Of a stretch of DNA of 64,000 nt, positions 30,603 through 39,101 are shown piece after piece. The stretch's first letter is position 1. Every line of letters starts with the position of its first letter. The notes beneath the pieces were generated by a model, which saw only the letters and a program-made list of their open reading frames with translations, was not told the origin of the DNA and searched no databases. This stretch comes from Actinomycetospora chibensis (lineage in GTDB: Bacteria > Actinomycetota > Actinomycetes > Mycobacteriales > Pseudonocardiaceae). The stretch spans positions 372,001-436,000 of the forward strand of contig NZ_JAQZAM010000001.1 of the NCBI RefSeq assembly GCF_028737215.1, in the 5' to 3' direction. The translations under genes were made by a program, and so were the position numbers.

Positions 30603-31544
30603 ATGGCCACGCTGTGTGCGATGCCCGAGGCAGGGGACGACGTCCCGGACGGGGGGCGCGTGGAGACCGGAGTCAGCAGGACCCGCCGGCGGGTCGGCGT
30701 CGTGGTCGCCCGTCACGAGAGCGGGCTGGTCCTGCGCGTGTCGCGGCGCATGATGGCGATCAACGGGTACGACCGGGCGCTGGCGCTCGCGGCGCAGGCC
30801 TTCGCGGGGTTGATCCCGGTGCTGGTCGCCGTGTCCGCCCTGTCCCCGCGCCCGATCCGCACCTCGGTGGGGCCCGAGGTGATCGCCGCTCTGGGGGTGA
30901 CCGGCGACGCGGCCGCGGCCCTGACGGCGCTGGTCACGCGCCCACCGGCGGTCCAGCCGCTGACCATCGTCGGCGGCGCCCTGCTCGTGCTGTCGGTCCT
31001 GGGCTTCACCCGGGCCCTGCAGCGCACCTACGTCTCGGCGTGGGAGCTCCCGCCGGGCGGACTCCGCGGCCTGGGGCGCGGGTTCCTGGCCGCCGCGGCG
31101 CTGATCCTGGTGTTCGCGGCGCTCGTGATGGTCGGACCGCTGCTCGCCGTCCTCGACGGCCACGTCGTGCTCGCGCTGGTCGCCAACGCGGTCGTGGCCA
31201 CGCTGCTGTGGTGGCCCGTCCTCCGGATCCTGGTCGGCGGACGGGTCGGGTGGCGGGCCCTGCTGCCGGGTGCCGCGCTCAACGGGTGCGGTCAGGCCGC
31301 GGTGTTCGGCCTCTCCGCGACATACCTGCCGCCGGCCATCTCCGGCGCGGCGGCCGAGTACGGGCTGATCGGCGTCGCCGTCCCGGTGATCTCATGGCTC
31401 GTCGTGCTCGGCTGGCTTCTGGTCCTGTCCGCCGTCCTCGGCGCCGAGCTGGTCCGAGGTGGGTCCGAGGGCGCCGGGACGGGTCACGACCCGGACGGTG
31501 ATGTGGAAGCGACGCGCGACCCCTCGTCCCGGGGATCCCCGTGA
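30603..31544 (+). CDS. YihY/BrkB-like membrane protein
   Basis: About 313 residues, six helices. RMMAINGYDRALALAAQAFAGLIPVLVAV, GFTRALQRTYVSAWE, and the late helix AAEYGLIGVAVPVISWLVVLGWLLVLSAVLGAEL fit the YihY/BrkB (virulence factor BrkB) family; function not settled. The C-terminus is a disordered polar tail. Start is uncertain: ATG 30603, ATG 30621 and GTG 30660 (preceded by GGGGGG) are in frame. An earlier GTG overlaps box 5 and is unlikely. Confidence 0.75.
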   Translation: MATLCAMPEAGDDVPDGGRVETGVSRTRRRVGVVVARHESGLVLRVSRRMMAINGYDRALALAAQAFAGLIPVLVAVSALSPRPIRTSVGPEVIAALGVTGDAAAALTALVTRPPAVQPLTIVGGALLVLSVLGFTRALQRTYVSAWELPPGGLRGLGRGFLAAAALILVFAALVMVGPLLAVLDGHVVLALVANAVVATLLWWPVLRILVGGRVGWRALLPGAALNGCGQAAVFGLSATYLPPAISGAAAEYGLIGVAVPVISWLVVLGWLLVLSAVLGAELVRGGSEGAGTGHDPDGDVEATRDPSSRGSP

Positions 31545-31648
31545 GGTCACGGGAATCGTCGGGGAGATCGGGCGGACCGGAGTCCGTGCGGATTGCTGCA
31601 TGCTGCGCGTCGGTGTCGAGTGGATTGGTGGCGGACCACCTCGAGGCC

Positions 31649-31654
31649 TAGGCT
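31649..31654 (+). promoter_or_regulatory. -10-like element for the STAS gene
   Basis: TAGGCT, 64 bases before ATG 31719. The only clear -10-like hexamer in the 174-base gap. Confidence 0.3.
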
Positions 31655-31718
31655 GACGACGAGCCCACGCCCGGACCCCGCGTCGCACCCGTACCACGCG
31701 AACGGTCCCGGGGGGGTC

Positions 31719-32165
31719 ATGGCGCACGGTGTCCACGCACGATCCGGTTCGCCGGCCGATGAGCCGGCGCCTCCTCCGCACGACACGGCGGCCGCCGGCG
31801 TCCTGGTCGAGTACTCCGGTGACCGTCCCTCGGTGGTCGTGACGGGTCAGGTGGACCGCGCGAAGGTCACCGAGGTGTCGGGCACCGTGCGGGGACTGGT
31901 CACGGTGGGGGTCCGGGTCCTGACCGTCGACCTCACCGCCTCGTGGGACAGCGCTGCCCTCCTCCCGGTGCTCGCGCGCACCCGCGCCGAGCTCGCCGAC
32001 GACGGCGGTTCTCTGCAGGTGGTCGGCGTGGCCCTGCCGGAGTTCCTCGCCGCGCTGTCCGACGCCCCGCTCGACGAGGTCTTCCTCGTCCACGACGCGG
32101 TGCGCGGCGAGGTCTCCTCCGAGACGCGGCAGGCGATCTCGGGCCGGCGCCGCGCCGCCTGGTGA
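31719..32165 (+). CDS. STAS-domain protein (anti-anti-sigma-like)
   Basis: 148 residues: a Pro/Ala-rich N-terminal tail (~1-27), then a STAS domain (VVVTGQVDRAKV, VLTVDLTASWDSAALLPVLA). In anti-anti-sigma factors the Ser after Asp in this turn is phosphorylated; here the turn is WDSAALL, so a phosphoacceptor Ser is available. It could be the partner of an RsbW-type kinase and of phosphatases like the one at 6042 (inference). ATG 31719 follows GGGGGG. Confidence 0.7.
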   Translation: MAHGVHARSGSPADEPAPPPHDTAAAGVLVEYSGDRPSVVVTGQVDRAKVTEVSGTVRGLVTVGVRVLTVDLTASWDSAALLPVLARTRAELADDGGSLQVVGVALPEFLAALSDAPLDEVFLVHDAVRGEVSSETRQAISGRRRAAW

Positions 32166-32187
32166 GACCCGGTGCGGCGCGACGCGA

Positions 32188-32235
32188 CCCCGCCCCACCC
32201 CCGGCCGCCGGAGCGGCCGGGGGTGGGGCGGGGTG
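32188..32235. terminator. Perfect 22-base-arm hairpin between convergent genes
   Basis: Arms 32188-32209 and 32214-32235 are exact complements around the loop CGGA. The stem is almost entirely G:C. It sits between the STAS and DUF7144-like stops and lacks a U-tract. Confidence 0.8.
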
Positions 32236-32252
32236 AGCCGGAGTGACCGTCG

Positions 32253-32732
32253 TCAGGTCTGCCAGCCGCGTCGGTCGGTCGCCAGCGCGTAGATGACGGC
32301 GATGTCGACGGCGATGATGATGATCGACCACATCGGGTAGGCGGCGATGAACACGAGGTTGGCCAGCGCGCTCAGGCCCGCCAGCACGATCCCGGTGAAC
32401 CGTCCCCACGGCTTCCCCGCCAGCACCGCGAACCCGGCGGCGAGGATGAGGATGCCGAGCAGCAGGTGCACCCAGCCCCAGCCGGCGAACGACAGCGAGA
32501 GCACCAGGCCCTCGGAGCCCACCAGGAAGTAGGTCGGGCTGAAGAGCGCCACGAGGCCCTCGACGATCTGGAAGGCCCCCAGCAGGATCATCATGATCCC
32601 GGCGAAGGAGACCCACCCGCTGAAGTAGTCGTCGGTGTCGTGCCCGTAGGACGCCGGCTCCCTGAGATACGCGGCCTGTGCCCCGAAGGTGGGGGTCCGG
32701 TCCTCCTTCTGCACTCCGTCCACGTCGGTCAT
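32253..32732 (-). CDS. DUF7144-like four-helix membrane protein
   Basis: 159 residues with a ~38-residue polar N-terminus and four helices (GWVSFAGIMMILLGAFQIVEGL, GWGWVHLLLGILILAAGFAVL, GIVLAGLSALANLVFIAAYP, SIIIIAVDIAVIYAL). GAFQIVEGLVAL with the final WSIIIIAVDIAVIYAL is typical of an actinobacterial family annotated DUF7144. GAGGAGA precedes ATG 32732. Box 6 lies 101 bases upstream. Confidence 0.75.
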   Translation of the reverse strand: MTDVDGVQKEDRTPTFGAQAAYLREPASYGHDTDDYFSGWVSFAGIMMILLGAFQIVEGLVALFSPTYFLVGSEGLVLSLSFAGWGWVHLLLGILILAAGFAVLAGKPWGRFTGIVLAGLSALANLVFIAAYPMWSIIIIAVDIAVIYALATDRRGWQT

Positions 32733-32833
32733 GTCGTTCTCCTCATCGGCTTCGGCGTCGGGCCGGCTCCGTCGTGCTCCCGTCGGGTGGCGGGGGCGAG
32801 GAGGCCACTGTCGTGCCACGGTGACCCGCGCGC

Positions 32834-32851
32834 GTCACCCGCGGAAGATGA
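32834..32851 (-). promoter_or_regulatory. Island regulon box 6
   Basis: Toward the DUF7144-like gene: TCATC-TTCCGCG-GGTGAC. On its distal side lies TCGGGACGACG, the unit repeated at 27628. Confidence 0.55.
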
Positions 32852-32894
32852 CTCGGGACGACGCGGCGCGAGCCGACGCCGTCCCCGTGCGGTC

Positions 32895-32913
32895 CCCTCC
32901 GCAGCGGGTGATG
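32895..32913 (+). promoter_or_regulatory. Island regulon box 7 (variant)
   Basis: Toward the arylsulfatase gene: CCCTC-N7-GGTGATG, 86 bases before its start. The left half is the G variant (GAGGG on the other strand), as in box 10. Confidence 0.4.
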
Positions 32914-32999
32914 CGGGCGTCGGCGGCCCACCGCACCGTGAGGGCTCGCCCGGGTCGCCCGACCCCGGGCCCCGGTCACGACAGAGGGCGGATCGAGAC

Positions 33000-35366
33000 A
33001 TGGTGGACGAGCGGGGCGCACGTCGTGGGGTTCTGCCGATCCCCGATCGCCCGCACCTCGGGGTGCTCACCTACGACGCGAAGGACCCGGACACGACGTT
33101 CCCGCCCATCGAGCCGTTGCTCCCGCCTGCGGGGGCCCCGAACGTGCTCGTCGTCCTGCTCGACGACGTGGGCTTCGGCGCCGGGAGCCCCTTCGGGGGC
33201 CCGGCGCACATGCCGACCGCCGAGCGGCTGCAGCGCGGGGGGCTGACCTACAACCGCTTCCACACGACGGCGCTCTGCGCTCCGACGCGGGCCGCGCTGC
33301 TCAGCGGCCGCAACCACCACTCCGTGGGCATGGGGATGATCACCGAGACCGCCACCTCGGCGCCCGGGTCGAGTGGTCTGCGCCCGAACACGAAGGCACC
33401 GATCCCCACGACGCTGAAGCTCAACGGCTACGCGACCGCGCAGTTCGGCAAGTGCCACGAGGTGCCGCCGTGGCAGACGTCGCCGGTCGGGCCCTTCGAC
33501 GCCTGGCCGACCGGCGGAGGCGGGTTCGAGCACTTCTACGGCTTCATCGGCGGGGAGAACAACCAGTACTACCCGGCCCTCTACGAGGGCACGACGCCGA
33601 TCGAGCCGGAGCGGGGCCCCGAGGACGGGTACCACCTCACCGAGGACCTCGCCGACCACGCCATCGACTGGGTGCGCACCCAGAAGGCCCTGGCCCCGGA
33701 CAAGCCGTTCTTCGTCTACTTCGCCCCAGGAGCCACGCACGCGCCCCACCACGTGCCGCCGGAGTGGGCGGACCGGTACGCCGGCCGGTTCGCCGACGGC
33801 TGGGACGCCCAGCGGGAGGCGATCCTCGAGCGCCAGAAGCAGAGCGGCGTCGTCCCGACGGACGCGCACCTGACGCAGCGGCCCGACGCGATCCCGGCGT
33901 GGGACGACATGGACCCCGCGCTGAAGCCGGTCCTGGAGCGGCAGGTGGAGGTCTACGCCGGCTTCCTCGAGCACACCGACCACCACGTCGGGCGCCTCGT
34001 CGACGCGCTCGAGGAGATCGGAGCCCTCGAGAACACGCTGGTCTACTACATCATCGGCGACAACGGCGCCTCGGCCGAGGGCACGGTCAACGGCGCCTTC
34101 AACGAGATGGCCAACTTCAACGGTCTCGCCGCGATCGAGACGCCGGAGTTCATGGCGGCGATGAAGGACAAGCTCGGCACGAAGGAGGCCTACAACCACT
34201 ACGCCGTCGGGTGGGCGTGGGCCATGTGCTCGCCGTACCAGTGGACCAAGCAGGTCGCCTCGCACTGGGGCGGCACCCGCAACGGCACGATCGTGCACTG
34301 GCCCGCCGGCATCAGCAGCCGCGGCGGGACGCGGTCCCAGTTCTGCCACGTGATCGACGTCGCGCCCACCGTGCTGGAGGCGGCCGGCATCCCGGAGCCC
34401 GACTTCGTCAACGGCGTGCAGCAGTCGCCGATCGAGGGCACCAGCATGGTCTACAGCTTCGATCAGGCCGACGCTCCCGAGCGCCACGACCTGCAGTACT
34501 TCGAGATGGCCGGCAACCGGGGCATCTACTACAAGGGCTGGAGCGCGGTCACCCGGCACAGCACCCCCTGGCTGCCGCACGAGGAGCTGCCGGCCCTGGA
34601 CGACGACGTGTGGGAGCTCTACGACGGCTCCACCGACTGGAGCCAGGCGCACGACCTGGCCGGGGAGATGCCCGAGCGGCTCGCGGCGCTCCAGCGGCTG
34701 TGGCTGATCGAGGCCGTGAAGTACAACGTCCTGCCCATCGACGACCGTCGCTACGAACGCCTCAACGCCACCATCGCCGGACGCCCCCAGCTGGTCACCG
34801 GGACGACGCAGGTGCTGTTCCCCGGGATGAGGCGCCTGAGCGAGAACAGCGTCCTCGACGTCAAGAACCGATCGTTCGCGGTCACCGCGGCGATCGAAAC
34901 GTCGGCGAAGGAGACCACGAGCGGCGTGATCATCGCGCAGGGCGGCCGGTTCGGCGGCTGGGCGCTCTACGTCGTCGACGGGCGCGCCCGGTTCGTCTAC
35001 AACCTGCTCGGGATGACGTACTACACGATCGAGGCGCAGGAGGAGATCCCCCCGGGCCGGCACCAGCTGCGGGCCGAGTTCGACTACGACGGCGGCGGCC
35101 TCGCGAAGGGCGGGGACGTCACGCTGTACTACGACGGCCGCGATGTCGGCCGCGGGCGCGTGGACCAGACGCAACCGTTGATCTTCTCCGCGGAGGAGAC
35201 CACCGACATCGGGGACGACTACGGCATGCCGGTGAGTGCCGACTACGCCGCCGCGAGCCGCTTCAACGGCCGGATCGAGGTCGTGCAGATCGACCTCGGC
35301 GAGGACGACCATCGCCACCTCATCGACCCGGCCGAGGTCGCGCGGATCGCGACGTCCCGCCAGTGA
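33000..35366 (+). CDS. Arylsulfatase (type I, formylglycine-dependent)
   Basis: 788 residues. The sulfatase domain (~45-560) starts with NVLVVLLDDVGFG (metal Asp pair). The activation motif is LCAPTRAALLSGR, where Cys93 would become formylglycine. GKCHEVP replaces the usual GKWH, and IGDNGASAEG carries further metal ligands. A C-terminal ~190 residues form a beta-rich domain common in long bacterial arylsulfatases. No signal peptide is apparent, so it may be cytoplasmic. A formylglycine-generating enzyme gene is not in the window. Substrate unknown. Confidence 0.9.
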   Translation: MVDERGARRGVLPIPDRPHLGVLTYDAKDPDTTFPPIEPLLPPAGAPNVLVVLLDDVGFGAGSPFGGPAHMPTAERLQRGGLTYNRFHTTALCAPTRAALLSGRNHHSVGMGMITETATSAPGSSGLRPNTKAPIPTTLKLNGYATAQFGKCHEVPPWQTSPVGPFDAWPTGGGGFEHFYGFIGGENNQYYPALYEGTTPIEPERGPEDGYHLTEDLADHAIDWVRTQKALAPDKPFFVYFAPGATHAPHHVPPEWADRYAGRFADGWDAQREAILERQKQSGVVPTDAHLTQRPDAIPAWDDMDPALKPVLERQVEVYAGFLEHTDHHVGRLVDALEEIGALENTLVYYIIGDNGASAEGTVNGAFNEMANFNGLAAIETPEFMAAMKDKLGTKEAYNHYAVGWAWAMCSPYQWTKQVASHWGGTRNGTIVHWPAGISSRGGTRSQFCHVIDVAPTVLEAAGIPEPDFVNGVQQSPIEGTSMVYSFDQADAPERHDLQYFEMAGNRGIYYKGWSAVTRHSTPWLPHEELPALDDDVWELYDGSTDWSQAHDLAGEMPERLAALQRLWLIEAVKYNVLPIDDRRYERLNATIAGRPQLVTGTTQVLFPGMRRLSENSVLDVKNRSFAVTAAIETSAKETTSGVIIAQGGRFGGWALYVVDGRARFVYNLLGMTYYTIEAQEEIPPGRHQLRAEFDYDGGGLAKGGDVTLYYDGRDVGRGRVDQTQPLIFSAEETTDIGDDYGMPVSADYAAASRFNGRIEVVQIDLGEDDHRHLIDPAEVARIATSRQ

Positions 35367-35404
35367 CCGCCCACGAGCGCCCGGAGCCCCCGGGTGGAGG
35401 TCCG

Positions 35405-35674
35405 ATGACCGCCGCACCGCCCGACAGCACGACCACGACCACGGCCCCGACCCCGGCCCCGGCCACCGGGTGGCACGTCGACGTGCCCCTCGTCGGGAAG
35501 GTCGGATGGCCTCCCACCGGGAACCTCGCCTTCCTCGCCGCTCTCGGTGGCCTGGCCGCGCTCGAGGTCGTCGCGTGGCCGGTGGCCGCGGCCCTGGCGG
35601 TCGGGCACGTCCTCGCCCAGGCCCACGACCACCCGGCGATCCGTGCCCTCGGCGAGGGTCTGGAGGAGGCCTGA
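35405..35674 (+). CDS. Small membrane protein downstream of arylsulfatase
   Basis: 89 residues: a Thr/Pro-rich head (DSTTTTTAPTPAPATG), a conserved-looking VPLVGKVGWPPTGNLAFLAALGGL helix and a second helix (EVVAWPVAAALAVGHVLA). GTGGAGG lies before ATG 35405. It starts 38 bases after the sulfatase stop, so the two are one operon. I do not recognise the family; a membrane partner is possible. Confidence 0.65.
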   Translation: MTAAPPDSTTTTTAPTPAPATGWHVDVPLVGKVGWPPTGNLAFLAALGGLAALEVVAWPVAAALAVGHVLAQAHDHPAIRALGEGLEEA

Positions 35675-35690
35675 GCGGCACGGCACCCGG

Positions 35691-38174
35691 TCAGAGGAGG
35701 CCCCGGGCCCGGGCCGCCTGCACCGCCGACCGACGGCTCTGCACCCCGAGCTTGGAGTAGATCGTCTGCACGTGGGTCTTGACGGTGCTGCGCGACACGC
35801 TCAGCGCCGCGGCGATGTCGTCCGACGACATCAGGCTCGGGAGCAGCTCGAGCACGGCGAGCTCACGGTCGGTCAGGCGCGCGTTCGCGGGGGGTTCGCC
35901 CGCGGTGCGTTGAGCGGCGCGCACCCGCGCGGCGAAGGGCTCGTCCCCCTGCTGGTGCTCCGCCAGCAGCTCCCCCACCTCCTCGCCGGCCTGGACGAAG
36001 GGCCGGACCAGGTCGAGCGGGCCCGCGGTGGCCAGCGCGGCCCGGAGGCAGCGGCGGGCGGCGGCGACGTCCCCCGCCCGGACGTCCACCGTCGCCTGCA
36101 CCACCTGCGCCTCGACGACGACGTGGGGCAGGAGCGGCACCTGGGTGCCCGCCACGATCCCGGCGACGCGGGCCGAGGCCGAGCCCGCGCGGTCCCGGTC
36201 GAGCTCGGTCCACGCGGTGAGGAGGGCGACCTCGGCCGATGCGCCGGCCCGCCCGGCGAGACCGCTCGCCCCGTCCGTGGCGCCTGCCGGGTGCCCGAGC
36301 CGCAGAGCCGCCCGGTGCTCGAACAGGGCGGCGATCGCCTCCAGGCGCGCCGGGAGCGGGTGTCCGGCGAGCTCGGTGCGCGCACGCCGGATCTCCGCCA
36401 GCCCGTCGGCGGGCTCGCCCTCGTCCGTCCGGGCCGCGCCGCCCACCACCCGCAGGGCGTAGCGCAGCGTCGGCCCCACGGTCTCGACCGGACGGCTCAG
36501 CGCGGTCTCCGTCGAGGACCGGGCGGTCTCCGGATCGCCCTGCTGGAGCGCGGCGTAGGCGTGCAGGACGTAGGCGAGGGTCACCCACGCCGACGGCTCC
36601 CACGGTGCCCGGGGAGCCGGCGCGGCGACGCCCTCCCCCAGCGCCTCGCCGCTGAGCGTCCGCGCCCCGACGTGGTCGCCCTGCACCGCAGCGACGTACG
36701 CGAGGAGAGTCCGGCACTGCACGGCCGCGAAGTCGAAACCGTGGCGGCACGCGATCCCGAGCGCGTCCTCCAGCCCGTCCCGCGCGCCGTCCAGGTCGGT
36801 GGTGAGGAGATCGCCGAGTCCCCGGTCCAGCGCCTCCAGCACGGCGAGGACCGGGCCGTCGGGCGAGCCGGCCGTGAGCACGTCGGCGACGGCCGCACGC
36901 AGCGTCCGGAGGTCCTCGGCGTCGAGGACGAGGCCGGTGCCCAGCGCGGTGGCCGCGGTCGTCGGCGCTCCCCCCGGCGGGCCCTCCCCCGGGGCCGACG
37001 CCAGGACCCGGCGCAGCGGGGCGTGGTTCCCGGTCAGGGCGAGACGCAGCGCGAACCGGTCCAGCAGCTCCGCGAGCAGCGCGGGGTCGTCCCCACGGCG
37101 GGCGTGCTCCAGGGCGGCGACGGGCGCATCCCGGGCGGCCCACCACCGCGCGGCACGGCCGTGCAGCTCGGCCGCCAGGACGGGACGGCGACGGTGGAGC
37201 TCGGCGAACAGGTACGTCCGGAGCAGCTCGAGGATGCGGTACTCGTGCTGGTCCCCGGCGAGCTCCTCGCACAGCGACGTCTCGCGCTCCAGCCGCTCGA
37301 GGACCTCGACCGCGTCCTCGCGTCCGGTGATCTCGACGGCCAGCGCCCCGGGGAGCGGGTCGGTGATGCTCGCGAGGGTCAGGAACTCGCGGATGGGCGC
37401 CGGGAGGATGTCGAGCACCTCGCCCACCAGGTAGTCGGCGACCGAGCGGTCGTCGCCCGAGAACGCCGCCAGGAAGGCCTCCGGGGACTCCGCCTTCCGC
37501 ATCGCCTGCACCGCGAGCCGGAGGCCGGCGGCCCACCCGCCCGTCTGCTGCTGCAACCGCCGGGTCTCGTCGGCGGACAGGGTCAGCCCGGCGCGCTCCG
37601 CGAGGAGGGCGGTCTCGGCGGGCGAGAAGGCGAGACGATCCGCCCGCAGGTCCCACAGCCGGCCCTCGAGCCGCAGGCGCGGGAGCGACAGCGGGGGGTC
37701 GAAGCGGCTCGACAGCAGGAGCCGCAGACCCCGGGGCCGGTACAGGACGAGCGACCGCAGCTCTCCCATCGCCGCGGCGTCACCGACCTCGTGGACGTCG
37801 TCGAGGACGAGGGTGATCGGCGGGTCCGGGACGTCGAGCGCGTCGCAGAACCGGGCGAGGAAGTCCCGGTCGTCCGCTCCCCGTGGCGGGGCGAGATCGT
37901 GCACCTCGGCGCGGGCCCCCGGGTCCCGGACCAGCGCCGCCAGGATCGCCGACCAGAGCAGGTGGGCGTCGTCGTGACGGTCCAGCGACACCCAGGCGGT
38001 CCGGGCGTGGCCGGCGGCCCACCCGGCGAGCGCGAGGGTCTTCCCGTACCCGGCGGGCGCGCTGACGAGGCCGACACCCGGCGCGTCCGGTGCGTCGAAA
38101 CCCGCGAAGAGCTCCGGGCGGTCCACGACGTCGGGGGGCACGCCCGGCACGGTCGTCTTGCGCCGAGGGATCAC
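35691..38174 (-). CDS. LAL-type LuxR regulator 1 (MalT-like)
   Basis: 827 residues: STAND/AAA-type ATPase with Walker A APAGYGKT (39-46) and Walker B LVLDD (122-126), a winged-helix and TPR-like helical middle (GGWAAGLRLAVQAM, LEALDRGLGDLL), and a C-terminal LuxR helix-turn-helix (LTDRELAVLELLPSLMSSDD; SVSRSTVKTHVQTIYSKLGV). LAL proteins such as E. coli MalT oligomerise with ATP plus an inducer and activate promoters. First of three in the island. GTG 38174; -10-like TAGCCT at 38205-38210. It converges on the sulfatase operon. Confidence 0.92.
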   Translation of the reverse strand: MIPRRKTTVPGVPPDVVDRPELFAGFDAPDAPGVGLVSAPAGYGKTLALAGWAAGHARTAWVSLDRHDDAHLLWSAILAALVRDPGARAEVHDLAPPRGADDRDFLARFCDALDVPDPPITLVLDDVHEVGDAAAMGELRSLVLYRPRGLRLLLSSRFDPPLSLPRLRLEGRLWDLRADRLAFSPAETALLAERAGLTLSADETRRLQQQTGGWAAGLRLAVQAMRKAESPEAFLAAFSGDDRSVADYLVGEVLDILPAPIREFLTLASITDPLPGALAVEITGREDAVEVLERLERETSLCEELAGDQHEYRILELLRTYLFAELHRRRPVLAAELHGRAARWWAARDAPVAALEHARRGDDPALLAELLDRFALRLALTGNHAPLRRVLASAPGEGPPGGAPTTAATALGTGLVLDAEDLRTLRAAVADVLTAGSPDGPVLAVLEALDRGLGDLLTTDLDGARDGLEDALGIACRHGFDFAAVQCRTLLAYVAAVQGDHVGARTLSGEALGEGVAAPAPRAPWEPSAWVTLAYVLHAYAALQQGDPETARSSTETALSRPVETVGPTLRYALRVVGGAARTDEGEPADGLAEIRRARTELAGHPLPARLEAIAALFEHRAALRLGHPAGATDGASGLAGRAGASAEVALLTAWTELDRDRAGSASARVAGIVAGTQVPLLPHVVVEAQVVQATVDVRAGDVAAARRCLRAALATAGPLDLVRPFVQAGEEVGELLAEHQQGDEPFAARVRAAQRTAGEPPANARLTDRELAVLELLPSLMSSDDIAAALSVSRSTVKTHVQTIYSKLGVQSRRSAVQAARARGLL

Positions 38175-38204
38175 GCCGTCCGCTCCCCTCGTCCGCCTGG
38201 GACG

Positions 38205-38210
38205 AGGCTA
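38205..38210 (-). promoter_or_regulatory. -10-like element of LAL regulator 1
   Basis: TAGCCT on the bottom strand, 30 bases upstream of GTG 38174, with GAGGGGAG between them as a ribosome site. Confidence 0.35.
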
Positions 38211-38222
38211 GAGGCCGCGCGG

Positions 38223-38534
38223 TCAACCGCCCAGGATGCGTTGCTTCTGCGTCTCGAACTCCGCCTCGCTGAGCACCCCCTGGGCCTTGAGCTCGCCCAG
38301 GTCCTTGAGCTGCGCCAGCACCTGGTCGTACCCGCCACCGGCGGGCGCCTGCTGTGGCGGAGCCTGCTGCGGCGGAGCCTGCTGCGGGGGGTAGGACTGC
38401 TGGGGGTAGGACTGCTGCTGGTACTCCTGCGCCGCCCACCGACCCGCCTGGCGTCGCGAGACGCGGTTGGAGACGGCGGTCGCGGTGCCCGCGACCATCG
38501 CGGTGCGGGCGAGGCCGCGGAGAAGACCGGGCAT
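38223..38534 (-). CDS. SHOCT-domain protein with Pro-Gln repeats
   Basis: 103 residues: basic N-terminal helix, a Pro/Gln/Tyr low-complexity linker (QQSYPQQSYPPQQAPPQQAP, ~41-62) and a C-terminal SHOCT helix pair (LKDLGELKAQGVLSEAEFETQKQRIL). SHOCT segments usually mediate oligomerisation or membrane association. GAAAGGA precedes ATG 38534. It lies 34 bases after the DUF6325-like gene, so box 8 probably drives both. Confidence 0.8.
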   Translation of the reverse strand: MPGLLRGLARTAMVAGTATAVSNRVSRRQAGRWAAQEYQQQSYPQQSYPPQQAPPQQAPPQQAPAGGGYDQVLAQLKDLGELKAQGVLSEAEFETQKQRILGG

Positions 38535-38568
38535 GGTGAGGGTCCTTTCGCTGGTGGGGTGAGGCCGG

Positions 38569-39009
38569 TCAGGCGACGTACTCGGTCGCATCCAGGGCAC
38601 CGACGAGTGCGTCGACCGGGATGCGCCCCCCGGCGACGACCTGGGCCCCGCTGCGGCGCAGGGCACCGACCAGCGGTGCGGCCCACGAGTTCTCGTAGAC
38701 GACGAGGACGGCGACCCGCCCGTCCTCGAGGACCCGGCCGGCCTCGTCGATGTCGTCCTGGTCGACCAGCCCCGACCACGCGCCCTCGAACACCGTGAGG
38801 TCGAGACCCTCCTCCGCGTCGATCTCGGCGATCGTCAGGGTGCTGACCACACCGCCGGTCTTGCGGACGAAGACCAGGTCGAGGATGCGGACGATCCCCC
38901 GATCGACCAGGTCGACCAGCAGCGGCAGGCTCTCGCCGGTCAGCCGGTCCCCGTCGAACTCCATCACCAGGAAGTCGATCGGGCCCATCTCGCTGGCGTC
39001 GTCGGTCAT
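38569..39009 (-). CDS. DUF6325-like protein
   Basis: 146 residues, soluble. MGPIDFLVMEFDGDRLTG, LVDLVDRGIVRILDLVFVRKT and AVLVVYENSWAAPLVGALR form a family (DUF6325/DUF1269-related) often found next to SHOCT proteins in actinobacteria. Function unknown. GGGAGGA precedes ATG 39009. Box 8 lies 73 bases upstream, inside the 3' end of LAL regulator 2. Confidence 0.7.
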   Translation of the reverse strand: MTDDASEMGPIDFLVMEFDGDRLTGESLPLLVDLVDRGIVRILDLVFVRKTGGVVSTLTIAEIDAEEGLDLTVFEGAWSGLVDQDDIDEAGRVLEDGRVAVLVVYENSWAAPLVGALRRSGAQVVAGGRIPVDALVGALDATEYVA

Positions 39010-39082
39010 CGTGGTCCTCCCGGAGGCCGTGGAGCCTGTGTGCGTGGTACCGGGAACCATCCACGGGATGCCCGCCGCGCAG

Positions 39083-39101
39083 CATCACCCGGACCGGAGG
39101 A
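39083..39101 (-). promoter_or_regulatory. Island regulon box 8 (G variant)
   Basis: Toward the DUF6325-like gene: TCCTC-CGGTCCG-GGTGATG. The left half is the GAGGA variant, matching the T/G degeneracy of MalT boxes. It overlaps the LAL regulator 2 stop codon. Confidence 0.45.
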
